This document shows, piece after piece, positions 56,940 through 64,000 of a DNA stretch of 64,000 bases. The position numbers and the translations under genes were made by a program. The first letter of the stretch is position 1; each line of letters begins with the position of its first letter. Origin of the DNA: Methyloceanibacter methanicus (GTDB taxonomy: Bacteria; Pseudomonadota; Alphaproteobacteria; Rhizobiales; Methyloligellaceae). A model generated the notes under the pieces. That model was not told the origin of the DNA and did no database searches. It saw only the letters and a program-made list of their open reading frames with translations. The stretch spans positions 62,001 through 126,000 of the forward strand of contig NZ_LPWG01000005.1 in the NCBI RefSeq assembly GCF_001723285.1, read 5' to 3'.

Positions 56940-57548
56940 GTGGCCACGATTTACGATCTGAAGCCGGAATTTCAGGCCTTGCTCCGGCCCATGGCTGCGC
57001 GCCTCGTGCGGGCCGGCCTCACCGCCAATGCCGTGACGGGTACGGCGCTCGCCTTGAGCCTCGCACAAGGGGCGCTGATCGCGCTCTGGCCCGGCGCGCG
57101 CTGGCCGCTCCTTCTGGTGCCGCTGACCTTGTTCGTCCGCATGGCGCTCAATGCCATCGACGGGATCATGGCCAAGGAGCACGGCCAAAAGAGCGTGACC
57201 GGTGCCGTGTTGAACGAACTTTCGGACGTGGTGTCCGATGCGGCTCTTTATCTTCCCTTCGCCCTGATCGCGGACGTGAACGCGCCGCTGCTGGTGCTTG
57301 TGGTGGTCGTCGGCCTCATCACCGAAATGGCGGGTGTGCTCGGACCCATGATCGGCGCGTCGCGGCGCTATGACGGACCGTTCGGCAAGAGCGACCGGGC
57401 TTTCGGCTTCGGGCTGCTCGCGGTGCTCTTGGGCCTCGGGCTTTCCCCCGGCATATGGACGACGCTCATGCTCGCGGCGATGCTGGCTCTGTCCGTCTTC
57501 ACCGTGTGGAACCGCGCGTGCCGCGCAGTGGCGGAGGCACGCGGATGA
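56940..57548 (+). CDS. CDP-alcohol phosphatidyltransferase family enzyme (variant motif)
   Basis: 202 residues, six membrane helices. The active-site stretch is ALNAIDGIMAKEHGQ then TGAVLNELSDVVSD. Compared with the standard DxxDGxxAR..G..xD..xD box, the first Asp is Asn, Arg is Lys and the third Asp is Asn, as in the YnjF/YnbA-like subgroup. The start is GTG at 56940 with GGGGAGG about a dozen bases upstream. Coupled (ATGA) to the CdsA-like gene. Likely makes an unusual phospholipid head group; substrate unknown. Confidence 0.85.
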   Translation: MATIYDLKPEFQALLRPMAARLVRAGLTANAVTGTALALSLAQGALIALWPGARWPLLLVPLTLFVRMALNAIDGIMAKEHGQKSVTGAVLNELSDVVSDAALYLPFALIADVNAPLLVLVVVVGLITEMAGVLGPMIGASRRYDGPFGKSDRAFGFGLLAVLLGLGLSPGIWTTLMLAAMLALSVFTVWNRACRAVAEARG

Positions 57549-58500
57549 TCCAAGCTCTCGGGTCCGCGCTCGGTCTGCCGCAGCACGTTGTCGTGGCGAC
57601 GCTGGGCCTTTGGGCCGTCTTGATCGCGGCGACGGGGATCGTGCTCGCATTGCGCCTGCGTGGGCCAAGCGCGTATCAGGAGCTGACCGACCGTACGGTC
57701 TCCTGGTGGTGGATGATCGGCGCCTTCACCTTCGCGATCGCCGCGAACCAGGTGGTCGCCATCGTGTTTCTCGCGATCGTTTCCTATCTCGCCCTGAAGG
57801 AATATCTGTCGTTGATCCCCACGCGGCGGATCGATCGCGGACTGTTGCTGTTCGCCTATCTCGCCGTGCCGATCCAATATTTTTGGGCCGCCACCGACTG
57901 GTACACCATGTTCCTCGTGTTCGTGCCGGTTTGGATGTTCCTGCTCTTTCCGGCGCTCATGGCGCTCGCCGGCGAGACGCAGAACTTCCTGCGCGCGGTC
58001 GGCACCCTGTCCTGGGGCCTGATGCTCACGGTGTTCTGTCTGAGCCATCTCGCCATGCTGCTGGTGTCGGGCGAGGTGCACAATCCGGTCGCCGGCGGTG
58101 TCGGGCTGCTGTTCTTCGTCGTGGTGTTGGCGCAGTTCAAGACGTGGCCCAATATGTCTGGGGCAAGCTCCTGGGGCGGCACAAGGTGACACCCCGTGTA
58201 AGCCCGAAGAAGACGTGGGAAGGGCTGATCGGGGGCGTCCTGACGACGGTCGCGCTCGGTACCGTTCTGGGGCCGTATCTGACGCCCATGGATGCGCCGT
58301 GGTCGGCCCTCGCGGCCGCCGTCGTCGGCGTGTCCGGATTTCTCGGCGATATCAACATCTCGGCGGTCAAGCGCGATCTGGGCGTGAAAGACGCGGGCGG
58401 CTTGATCCCCGGTCATGGCGGCATTCTCGACCGGGTCGACAGCCTGACCTATGCCGCGCCCGCCTTCTTCCACTTCTTCCGCTATTTCTTCACGCCGTGA
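57545..58500 (+). CDS. CdsA-like phosphatidate cytidylyltransferase (one frameshift)
   Basis: About 318 residues if repaired, eight or nine membrane helices. The first frame ([20 protein letters not shown] to VVVLAQF) ends at 58189. The CDP-DAG synthase signature continues in another frame as [32 protein letters not shown] and [21 protein letters not shown] blocks, after a one-base loss near 58140 (TTCAA-GAC). Probably supplies CDP-diacylglycerol to the neighbouring transferase. Confidence 0.88.
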
Positions 58501-58513
58501 GGGCTCTGCGCGC

Positions 58514-59179
58514 ATGAACGCCCTGACGCGCCTTGCGCGATTTCTGTTCTTCGCCGTCCTGGTGCGCGGCGTCATCCTGCTGGCGCTCGGCCTCACCGTG
58601 CGCCACCGCGAGCGGCTACCGCAAGAGGGTCCCGCGATCCTCGCCGCCAATCACAACTCGCATCTGGACACGCTGGCCTTGATGTCGCTGATGCCGTTGC
58701 CGCTCTTGCCGAAACTGCGGCCCGTCGCGGCCGCCGATTACTTTCTGACCGGCAAAGTTCGCAGCTGGTTCGCCCGCGAGATTGTCGGGATCGTTCCGCT
58801 GGAGCGCGCGAAAGTCCGCAAAGGCGCCAATCCGCTGGCCCCGCTCGAGGCGGCGCTCGACCGCGGCGAGATCCTGATCCTGTTTCCGGAAGGCTCGCGC
58901 GGCGCGCCGGAAGCGCTGGGGCGGTTCAAGACGGGCATCGGCCAGCTGGCCGCCGCGCGCACCGACGTTCCGGTCATTCCCGTCTACATGCACGGCTTCG
59001 GTAAGGCGCTGCCGCGCGGCTCCGCCCTGCTCGTGCCGTTCAACTGCACGGTCAGCGTGGGCGAGGCGCTACGCGGGTCCGGGCTCGATGGCGTCGGGAC
59101 ACGGCACGATTTCATGGCGGTCTATGAAGCGCGCATGGCCGCGCTTGCGGATCAGGAGACGGTTCCCGACTGGGACTAG
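58514..59179 (+). CDS. 1-acyl-glycerol-3-phosphate acyltransferase (PlsC-like)
   Basis: 221 residues. One N-terminal membrane segment, then acyltransferase motif [12 protein letters not shown] (His-x4-Asp), motif [22 protein letters not shown] and motif [12 protein letters not shown]. The start at 58514 follows the CdsA-like stop by 13 bases. Third gene of the phospholipid cluster; acyl chain and acceptor unknown. Confidence 0.92.
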   Translation: MNALTRLARFLFFAVLVRGVILLALGLTVRHRERLPQEGPAILAANHNSHLDTLALMSLMPLPLLPKLRPVAAADYFLTGKVRSWFAREIVGIVPLERAKVRKGANPLAPLEAALDRGEILILFPEGSRGAPEALGRFKTGIGQLAAARTDVPVIPVYMHGFGKALPRGSALLVPFNCTVSVGEALRGSGLDGVGTRHDFMAVYEARMAALADQETVPDWD

Positions 59180-59189
59180 GGCGTGCCCG

Positions 59190-59684
59190 TCAGAACGGCA
59201 TGCCGATCTCGGCGAGCGCCAGCATGAAACAGGTGCAGGCCAGAAGCGTCGTCACGGCGCGCACATGGTTCCAGCGCAGCCAGGCCCGGCGATAGCGGCG
59301 CCACTGATCGCGTGCGTCCTCCGCGTCCGGCGAGGCGGCGAGCAGCACATTGTTCAAGGGCACGCTGCGCAACAGGGTGACGGCGAACCCGCCGATCAGG
59401 AACAAGGCGGCGCCGGCGAAGGCGAAGTGCGCGTGGGCCTCGCGCCAGTTGAAGAGCGCCGTGGCGCCGAGCGCGAGACACAGCAGGGCCGTTCCGAAAA
59501 ACAGGACGAGGAAGGCCGGTGCCTTGATGGCGGCGACCGTGGCCTGCATGGCGACGATCCCGCGTTCCGCCGTGAGGCCGCCGAGCGCGCGCAGGAAGAA
59601 CGCCGAGAAGGCGAAGAAATTGCCGGCCAGCAGCGCCGTGCACAGCGCCGCACAGATCGTCAGCACAAAGAGTATTTGGAGCAT
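59190..59684 (-). CDS. DUF1772 membrane protein
   Basis: 164 residues, four membrane helices. The DUF1772 motif VPLNNVLLA with a following W..Y...W..WNHVR (DQWRRYRRAWLRWNHVRAV) is complete. The family includes anthrone-oxygenase-like proteins, but bacterial members have no settled role. Convergent with the acyltransferase gene, ten bases apart. Confidence 0.88.
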   Translation of the reverse strand: MLQILFVLTICAALCTALLAGNFFAFSAFFLRALGGLTAERGIVAMQATVAAIKAPAFLVLFFGTALLCLALGATALFNWREAHAHFAFAGAALFLIGGFAVTLLRSVPLNNVLLAASPDAEDARDQWRRYRRAWLRWNHVRAVTTLLACTCFMLALAEIGMPF

Positions 59685-59734
59685 GCGACGGGCCTGCTAG
59701 CGGCCGCCGCGGCGCGCGCGCCCGGACCCGGCGC

Positions 59735-60349
59735 TCACCAATTGGGGTTGGTGCATTTCACGCCCCTTGCATTCACCGATGAGATCTTTCCGGTCTCGAT
59801 GTCGATCTCCCAGGCCTTATTCAAGTTCGTCCACCATTCGGCCGCGTCCTTGCCGCTCGTCTCGCCCATGAAACGCAGCGTGTAGTCCTCGCCTTTCATG
59901 CAGGACGTGGAGAACGTATAGCCCTTGCGCGGCTTTCCCGCGACCAGGGCGTCGGCGACCTCGAAGCCTGCCGCGGACCCTTCCTTGGCCGTCACGACCA
60001 GCACGGTGCCGTCGTCACGGGCATAGTGGTGGACATAGAAAGGCGGTAGGACAAGCCCCCCGCCAAGATTGGTCCAGCCGTCGAGGCCGAAGCTGCCGGA
60101 ATAGGTCTTGCCGATCAGGCTCTTGGCGAAGTCCTCGTCGGACACGGGCGCGGGTTCCGCCTCGCTCTCGGCCGTTGTCTCGGCCTCTGTGGCTGCTTCG
60201 GCCTCCGCGCCGGCTTCCGGCCCCGGCGTCGCCGCCGTTTGGGCGTAGGCGCTTCCCGCCGTCAGGAGCACGATGAGACAGGCGGCAGTCAACGACCAGA
60301 TCGGTTTGCGCGTCATTCCTCTTGCCCACATCCCTCTCACCCAATTCAT
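59735..60349 (-). CDS. Exported protein with acidic linker, function unknown
   Basis: 204 residues. The signal region is KPIWSLTAACLIVLLTAGSAYA; the start may instead be the later ATG (MTRKPIWSL). A Glu/Ala/Thr-rich linker (about 37-70) precedes a domain with YSGSFGLDGWTNLGGGLVLP, YVHHYARDDGTVLVV and FSTSCMKGEDYTLRF, and a terminal CTNPNW. Three Trp and two Cys are the notable residues. No family recognised. Confidence 0.7.
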   Translation of the reverse strand: MNWVRGMWARGMTRKPIWSLTAACLIVLLTAGSAYAQTAATPGPEAGAEAEAATEAETTAESEAEPAPVSDEDFAKSLIGKTYSGSFGLDGWTNLGGGLVLPPFYVHHYARDDGTVLVVTAKEGSAAGFEVADALVAGKPRKGYTFSTSCMKGEDYTLRFMGETSGKDAAEWWTNLNKAWEIDIETGKISSVNARGVKCTNPNW

Positions 60350-60447
60350 TGCGTCCTCGCGGACGCCGCGTCCGCGACGGGCGCCCCCAATGTTCGCGCG
60401 GTAGCCTATTCAAAATCCCAGCAAGATTCGCCACTAATCTTGCCCTC

Positions 60448-61668
60448 ATGACCTTCCGTTCGGGCTTCGTTCCCAGCATGCCTGCGGCCGCCTTTGCCGC
60501 ACTGTCGTTCGCGGCCCTTGTTCTTGCGGGTCCTGTTTTCGTGACGGTCGCGCACGGTGAGGAGGGGTCGCTGCCGACAGCGCACGCCATCGACGCCGGC
60601 GATTGTCCATCGCGGCGTCTCGACACGATGATCGGCCAGACCATCATGGTCGGCTTCCCCGGACTCCGCGAACAGGACCGGGGCGTCCGGGCCGTGCTCG
60701 CGCAGTTGCGTCAAGGAACGGTCGGCGGTGTGATCCTGTTCCCCGACAATATCGGCGACAGAGCCCAGCTCAAGGCGCTGACCGATGCGCTGCGCGCCAC
60801 CCGGTCGGGCCTGCCCCCCTTCATTGCGGTGGATCAGGAAGGAGGTGCGGTGCAGCGCCTCCGGGCCCGGAAGGGCTTCGACTGGTTCCCCTCCGCCAAG
60901 CTGGTGGGCGAGAATCTGAGCCTCGACGCCCAGGAGATCGCCGGGGAGATCTACAGCCAGATGGCGTTGGAACTCGCCGGCCTCGGTTTCAACTTGAATC
61001 TGGGGCCCGTCGTCGACATCAACTCGAATCCGGGCAATCCCGTGATCGGCGCGCGGGGACGGAGCTTCGGCGACAGTTCCGACATCGTGTCGCCCATGGC
61101 CGCGGCGTTCATCAACGCCCATCACGAGGCGAATGTCGCGACCGCGGCCAAGCATTTCCCGGGGCACGGCTCGAGCGTCGTGGACAGCCACCGCAAGCTG
61201 GCGGACATCTCGCAGAGCTGGCGCGAGGAGGAACTCGATCCCTATCGCCGCCTGGTGCTCCAGGGCCTGCTCGATGCGGTGATGATCGGACATCTCTACC
61301 ATCCGCGCTTCAGCGACCTGGAAGGCCTGCCGGCGTCCTTGTCGGTCAAGGCGGTCGGGGCCCTGCGCGGCGCGAACGGGCTCGGGTTCGACGGCGTGAT
61401 CATCAGCGACGATATGGAGATGGGCGCGATCACGCAGGCGTTCTCGCCGGAGGAGGCGGCCGTGCGGGCAATCCGAGCCGGCACGGACATCCTGGTCTTC
61501 TCCAATATCGAGCGCGGCGATCCCCGTTTCGGTGCGCGCATCCATCGCGCGCTTGCCGAAGCCGTGTGCGACGGGCACCTCGGCGAGGCGCGCGTCGAGG
61601 ACGCGTATCGGCGGATCGTGCGGCTGAAGGAGCAGCTTAAAACAAGGACGCTGCCGCGCGCCTGGTAG
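60448..61668 (+). CDS. nagZ: Beta-N-acetylhexosaminidase, GH3 family
   Basis: 406 residues with a signal-like N-terminus (AFAALSFAALVLAGPVFVTVA), so it may be exported, unlike cytosolic enteric NagZ. GH3 blocks: IAVDQEGGAVQRLR, NLGPVVDINSNPGNPVIGAR, AAKHFPGHGSS (the GH3 His loop) and VIISDDMEMGAI with the nucleophile Asp. Peptidoglycan recycling by family. The start at 60448 is chosen for the signal sequence; an open frame 42 codons longer overlaps the divergent gene. Confidence 0.9.
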   Translation: MTFRSGFVPSMPAAAFAALSFAALVLAGPVFVTVAHGEEGSLPTAHAIDAGDCPSRRLDTMIGQTIMVGFPGLREQDRGVRAVLAQLRQGTVGGVILFPDNIGDRAQLKALTDALRATRSGLPPFIAVDQEGGAVQRLRARKGFDWFPSAKLVGENLSLDAQEIAGEIYSQMALELAGLGFNLNLGPVVDINSNPGNPVIGARGRSFGDSSDIVSPMAAAFINAHHEANVATAAKHFPGHGSSVVDSHRKLADISQSWREEELDPYRRLVLQGLLDAVMIGHLYHPRFSDLEGLPASLSVKAVGALRGANGLGFDGVIISDDMEMGAITQAFSPEEAAVRAIRAGTDILVFSNIERGDPRFGARIHRALAEAVCDGHLGEARVEDAYRRIVRLKEQLKTRTLPRAW

Positions 61669-61671
61669 CGG

Positions 61672-63117
61672 CTATTTGAGACTTTCGAGCGCGCGCAGCG
61701 CGCGGGCCCGCGCGGCCGCGTGGTCGACGATGGGCCCCGGATAGGTGCCCCCCAATTCGACGTTTGCTGCCGCCAGGACGGCGGGCGCGGCCTCCCAGGG
61801 CGCATGGATGTCGCGCGAGGACAGACCCGCCAGCTCCGGAACCCAGGTGCGAATATAGCCGCCGTCGGCATCGAACTTCCGGCTCTGGAGCACGGGATTG
61901 AAGATCCGGAAATAGGGTGCGGCGTCGGCGCCGCAGCCGGCGACCCATTGCCAGCTCGCGGCATTGTTGGCGAGGTCCGCGTCCACCAGCGTGTCCCAGA
62001 ACCAGGCCTCGCCCTCCTGCCAGGGCAGGAGCAGATGCTTGACGAGAAAGGAGGCGACGACCATGCGCGCCCGGTTCGGCATCCAGCCCGTCTGCCAAAG
62101 CTGGCGCATGGCGGCATCCACCATCGGGTATCCGGTTTGGCCGCGCTGCCAGGCGGTGAGTGCCGCTTCGTCCTTGCGCCAGGGAAAGCGCGCGAATTCG
62201 GGCCGCAGGGGCGAGTCCGGCAGGGCCGGAAAGCTGTGCAGGAGGTGGTAGGAGAAGTCCCGCCAGCCGAGTTCCCGCAGGAATGCTTGAGCGCCTTTCC
62301 GCACGGCGCTGTTTCCCGCTTCTGCCGCATGGGTGACCGCGTGCCAGACTTGCGCGGGGCCGATCTCGCCGAAATGCAGATGGGGCGACAGGCGCGATGT
62401 GGGATTGGCCCGCAGGCCGTCGCGCCGTTCGGCATAGGTGGCCATCCGCTCCTCGATGAAGGCGCTGAGCGCGTTCCGCGCCGCCTCTTCGCCCGGCGTC
62501 CAGTCTGCCCGGAGCCCGCCGGCCCAATCGGGCCGGGACGGCTGCAGTTCGAGAGCGTCGAGGGGGACGCCGTCAGTCGAGGCAAAGTCCGTGAACTTCG
62601 GCACGCCCATTGGAACCGGCGGCGCCGGGCGCGCCAGGCACGCCTTCCAGAACGGCGTGAACACGCGATAGGGGCGCCCGTCCTTCGTGACAACGTCCTC
62701 CGGCGCGAAGAGAAGCCGTCCCCGGTGGTGATGGAACGCCACGTCCCGGTCCCGGCACAACGCGGCGGCGGCGTCCTCGCATCGCGACCCGAAGGGCTCG
62801 CAGCTTCGCGTCAGGTGCAGGGCGCTGGCGTTCGTCTCCCGAAGCACCGTGGCCAGGACATCGCGGGTCCGTCCCCGGCGCAGGACGAGCGCGCCGCCAT
62901 GGGCGGCCAAAGAGGCGTCCAGCGCCTTCAAGCTCTCATGCAGCCACCAGCGCGATGCGCCACCTTCGGGCCGCGCGTCCTCTGTCTCGTCATCGTGGAT
63001 GTAGAGCGGCAGGACGGGCGCGCCGGACCGCGCCGCGGCGGTGAGCGCTTCGTGATCGGCGAGGCGCAGGTCCTTGCGGAACCAGACGATCGCCGGGCGG
63101 GCGGCGCCGGAAGTCAA
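61672..63117 (-). CDS. phr: Deoxyribodipyrimidine photolyase
   Basis: Light-driven repair of UV pyrimidine dimers. 481 residues. The N-terminal antenna domain starts [17 protein letters not shown]. The FAD domain has [52 protein letters not shown] and [19 protein letters not shown]. The TTG start at 63117 overlaps the macro-domain stop (TTGA), and the frame that continues upstream through the macro domain is not a real fusion. Convergent with nagZ, three bases apart. Confidence 0.95.
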   Translation of the reverse strand: MTSGAARPAIVWFRKDLRLADHEALTAAARSGAPVLPLYIHDDETEDARPEGGASRWWLHESLKALDASLAAHGGALVLRRGRTRDVLATVLRETNASALHLTRSCEPFGSRCEDAAAALCRDRDVAFHHHRGRLLFAPEDVVTKDGRPYRVFTPFWKACLARPAPPVPMGVPKFTDFASTDGVPLDALELQPSRPDWAGGLRADWTPGEEAARNALSAFIEERMATYAERRDGLRANPTSRLSPHLHFGEIGPAQVWHAVTHAAEAGNSAVRKGAQAFLRELGWRDFSYHLLHSFPALPDSPLRPEFARFPWRKDEAALTAWQRGQTGYPMVDAAMRQLWQTGWMPNRARMVVASFLVKHLLLPWQEGEAWFWDTLVDADLANNAASWQWVAGCGADAAPYFRIFNPVLQSRKFDADGGYIRTWVPELAGLSSRDIHAPWEAAPAVLAAANVELGGTYPGPIVDHAAARARALRALESLK

Positions 63118-63635
63118 GGGTTGGCCGTCGCCGCCAGGGCGGCCTCGTGCAGGGCGCGGGACTCGTCGCCGAAGCAGCAGAACACCACGGCGCCCGATGC
63201 CGGGGACGTCCGGCAAGGTCTCGCGGACGGTGCGGACCGCGATCAGGGCCGCGCGGTCGGGCGGGAAGCCGTAGATGCCGGTCGAGATGGCCGGGAACGC
63301 GATCGAGGCGAGGCCGTTCTCGGCGGCAAGGTGCAAGGCGGTGCGATAGCAGCTTGCGAGTTGCTGGCCCTCGCCGCGCTCGCCGCCGCCCCAAACCGGG
63401 CCCACGCTATGAATCACGTATGGTGCGGGGAGATCGAAGCCCGGGGTGATCCGGGACTCGCCCGTGGGGCAACCGCCCAATTCGGCGCACGCGCCGGCGA
63501 GTCCGGGGCCGGCCGCACGGTGGATCGCGCCGCAGACCCCGCCGCCCGGGGCCAAGGCTCGTTCGCCGCGTTCACGATCGCGTCCACCGCGAGACGGGTG
63601 ATATCCGCGTCGACGATCTCGATCCGGTCTTGCAT
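63114..63635 (-). CDS. Macro-domain protein (two frameshifts)
   Basis: 174 codons if repaired. Begins [26 protein letters not shown]; the next frame gives [32 protein letters not shown] and [14 protein letters not shown]; a third gives [18 protein letters not shown]. Breaks lie near 63560 and 63185. NAAN and the GGGVxGAI loop bind ADP-ribose in YmdB-like O-acetyl-ADP-ribose deacetylases. Coupled to photolyase by TTGA. Confidence 0.88.
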
Positions 63636-63685
63636 GGGCCCATTGCAGGCCGGGACGGAGCACGGATCAAGTCACGATCGTGCCA

Positions 63686-64000
63686 TCAGACCTTGAGCTG
63701 ATAGGAATGCGCGAGCCAGCGGTAGCCGCCGTCTTTCCGCCGTTCGACATAGCCGAGCGAGGGAAAGGGCATGTGGAAGCCGCTGACCGCGACACGGTCG
63801 GCCGCGGCCATGTCGAACATCCGGGCACGGGTCTTCGCGGCCTGCTCCTTGTCGACGTCGAAGACGCAATGCCAGTCCGGCCGCGCGAGCGAGGCAACCT
63901 GGTGGTGCGCGCAGTCGCCCCAAAACACCAGCCGCTTGCCGCCGCTCTCGATGTCGAAACCGAGATGGCCGGGCGTGTGCCCGAAGGCCCCGATGGCGCG
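63686..64000 (-). CDS. MBL-fold metallo-hydrolase (5' end outside window)
   Basis: C-terminal 104 residues only. FGHTPGHLGFDI with VFWGDCAHHQVASL are the late metal-binding motifs (third His and bridging Asp) of the metallo-beta-lactamase fold; the C-terminal VSGFHMPFPSLGYVER and HSYQLKV resemble exported lactonase-like members. The catalytic HxHxDH motif is beyond the edge. Upstream of the macro-domain gene on the same strand. Confidence 0.88.
   Translation of the reverse strand, partial: RAIGAFGHTPGHLGFDIESGGKRLVFWGDCAHHQVASLARPDWHCVFDVDKEQAAKTRARMFDMAAADRVAVSGFHMPFPSLGYVERRKDGGYRWLAHSYQLKV

Noticed and set aside
61672..63663. Apparent macro-domain/photolyase fusion protein
   Set aside because: The joined frame contains only the middle of the macro domain; its start and end lie in other frames and its natural stop overlaps the photolyase TTG start, so two separate genes with indels are more likely.

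Overview
The window is a GC-rich chromosomal segment of an alphaproteobacterium. The best fit is a methylotrophic Hyphomicrobiales lineage of the Hyphomicrobium/Methyloceanibacter/Methyloligella kind. This is inferred from three things: Hyphomicrobiales-type gene order (sucA-sucD-sucC-mdh next to sdhCDAB, and the ffh-rpsP-rimM-trmD-rplS series), alphaproteobacterial families such as DUF2794, and C1-metabolism genes. The C1 genes are a single-subunit NAD formate dehydrogenase, an OxlT-type formate/oxalate carrier, two pqqA genes and a mesaconyl-CoA hydratase of the ethylmalonyl-CoA pathway. No tRNA, rRNA, insertion sequence or CRISPR array was recognised.

Layout. 1-9.8 kb: TCA block on the minus strand, sucA (5' part), sucD, sucC and mdh, then three small envelope genes, then sdhB/A/D/C. 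9.9-15.6 kb: accessory stretch with a 51-aa orphan gene, a low-GC HNH-type gene lying between two copies of the sodC 3' end, sodC, mesaconyl-CoA hydratase, SugE, two identical pqqA genes each with its own terminator, and an MFS carrier with a 45-aa partner. 15.8-18 kb: formate dehydrogenase divergent from a beta-carbonic anhydrase. 18-27 kb: asd, leuB, leuD, leuC, two small zinc-peptidase-like genes and a SAM methyltransferase. 27-33.9 kb: SRP/ribosome maturation series ffh, rpsP, rimM, trmD, rplS, into which a NADAR-adenylate cyclase fusion and a small cytochrome c are inserted; RplS carries an extra helix-hairpin-helix domain. 34-38 kb: SMR exporter, amidase, MFS transporter, dapF. 38-41 kb: mtaB, ftsY, yciB. 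41-44.8 kb: MarR regulator facing cytochrome c maturation genes ccmA-B-C-D-G. 45-50.5 kb: aconitase, a DUF1223 thioredoxin-like protein, DUF2794 and Bax inhibitor-1. 50.7-55.2 kb: YbbP/YbbA-type ABC exporter divergent from tesA and a NUDIX gene. 55.3-59.2 kb: Pit phosphate carrier and a three-gene phospholipid cluster. 59.2-64 kb: DUF1772, NagZ, photolyase, a macro-domain gene and a partial MBL-fold hydrolase.

As a system, sucCDA, mdh, sdhCDAB and acnA supply most of a TCA cycle. Formate dehydrogenase, its likely transporter, the pqqA peptides and the CO2-hydrating anhydrase fit growth on one-carbon compounds, with the ethylmalonyl-CoA pathway replenishing glyoxylate.

A caveat runs through the window. 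At least eleven conserved genes, several of them normally essential or biosynthetic (dapF, leuB, leuC, acnA), contain one or two small indels, often in short G/C runs. This looks more like base-calling or assembly error than real gene decay, so broken frames here should not be read as pseudogenes without checking the reads. The most unusual content is the NADAR-cyclase fusion (29118-30851), the twin pqqA units (13366-13872) and the HNH gene flanked by sodC 3'-end repeats (10198-11157).
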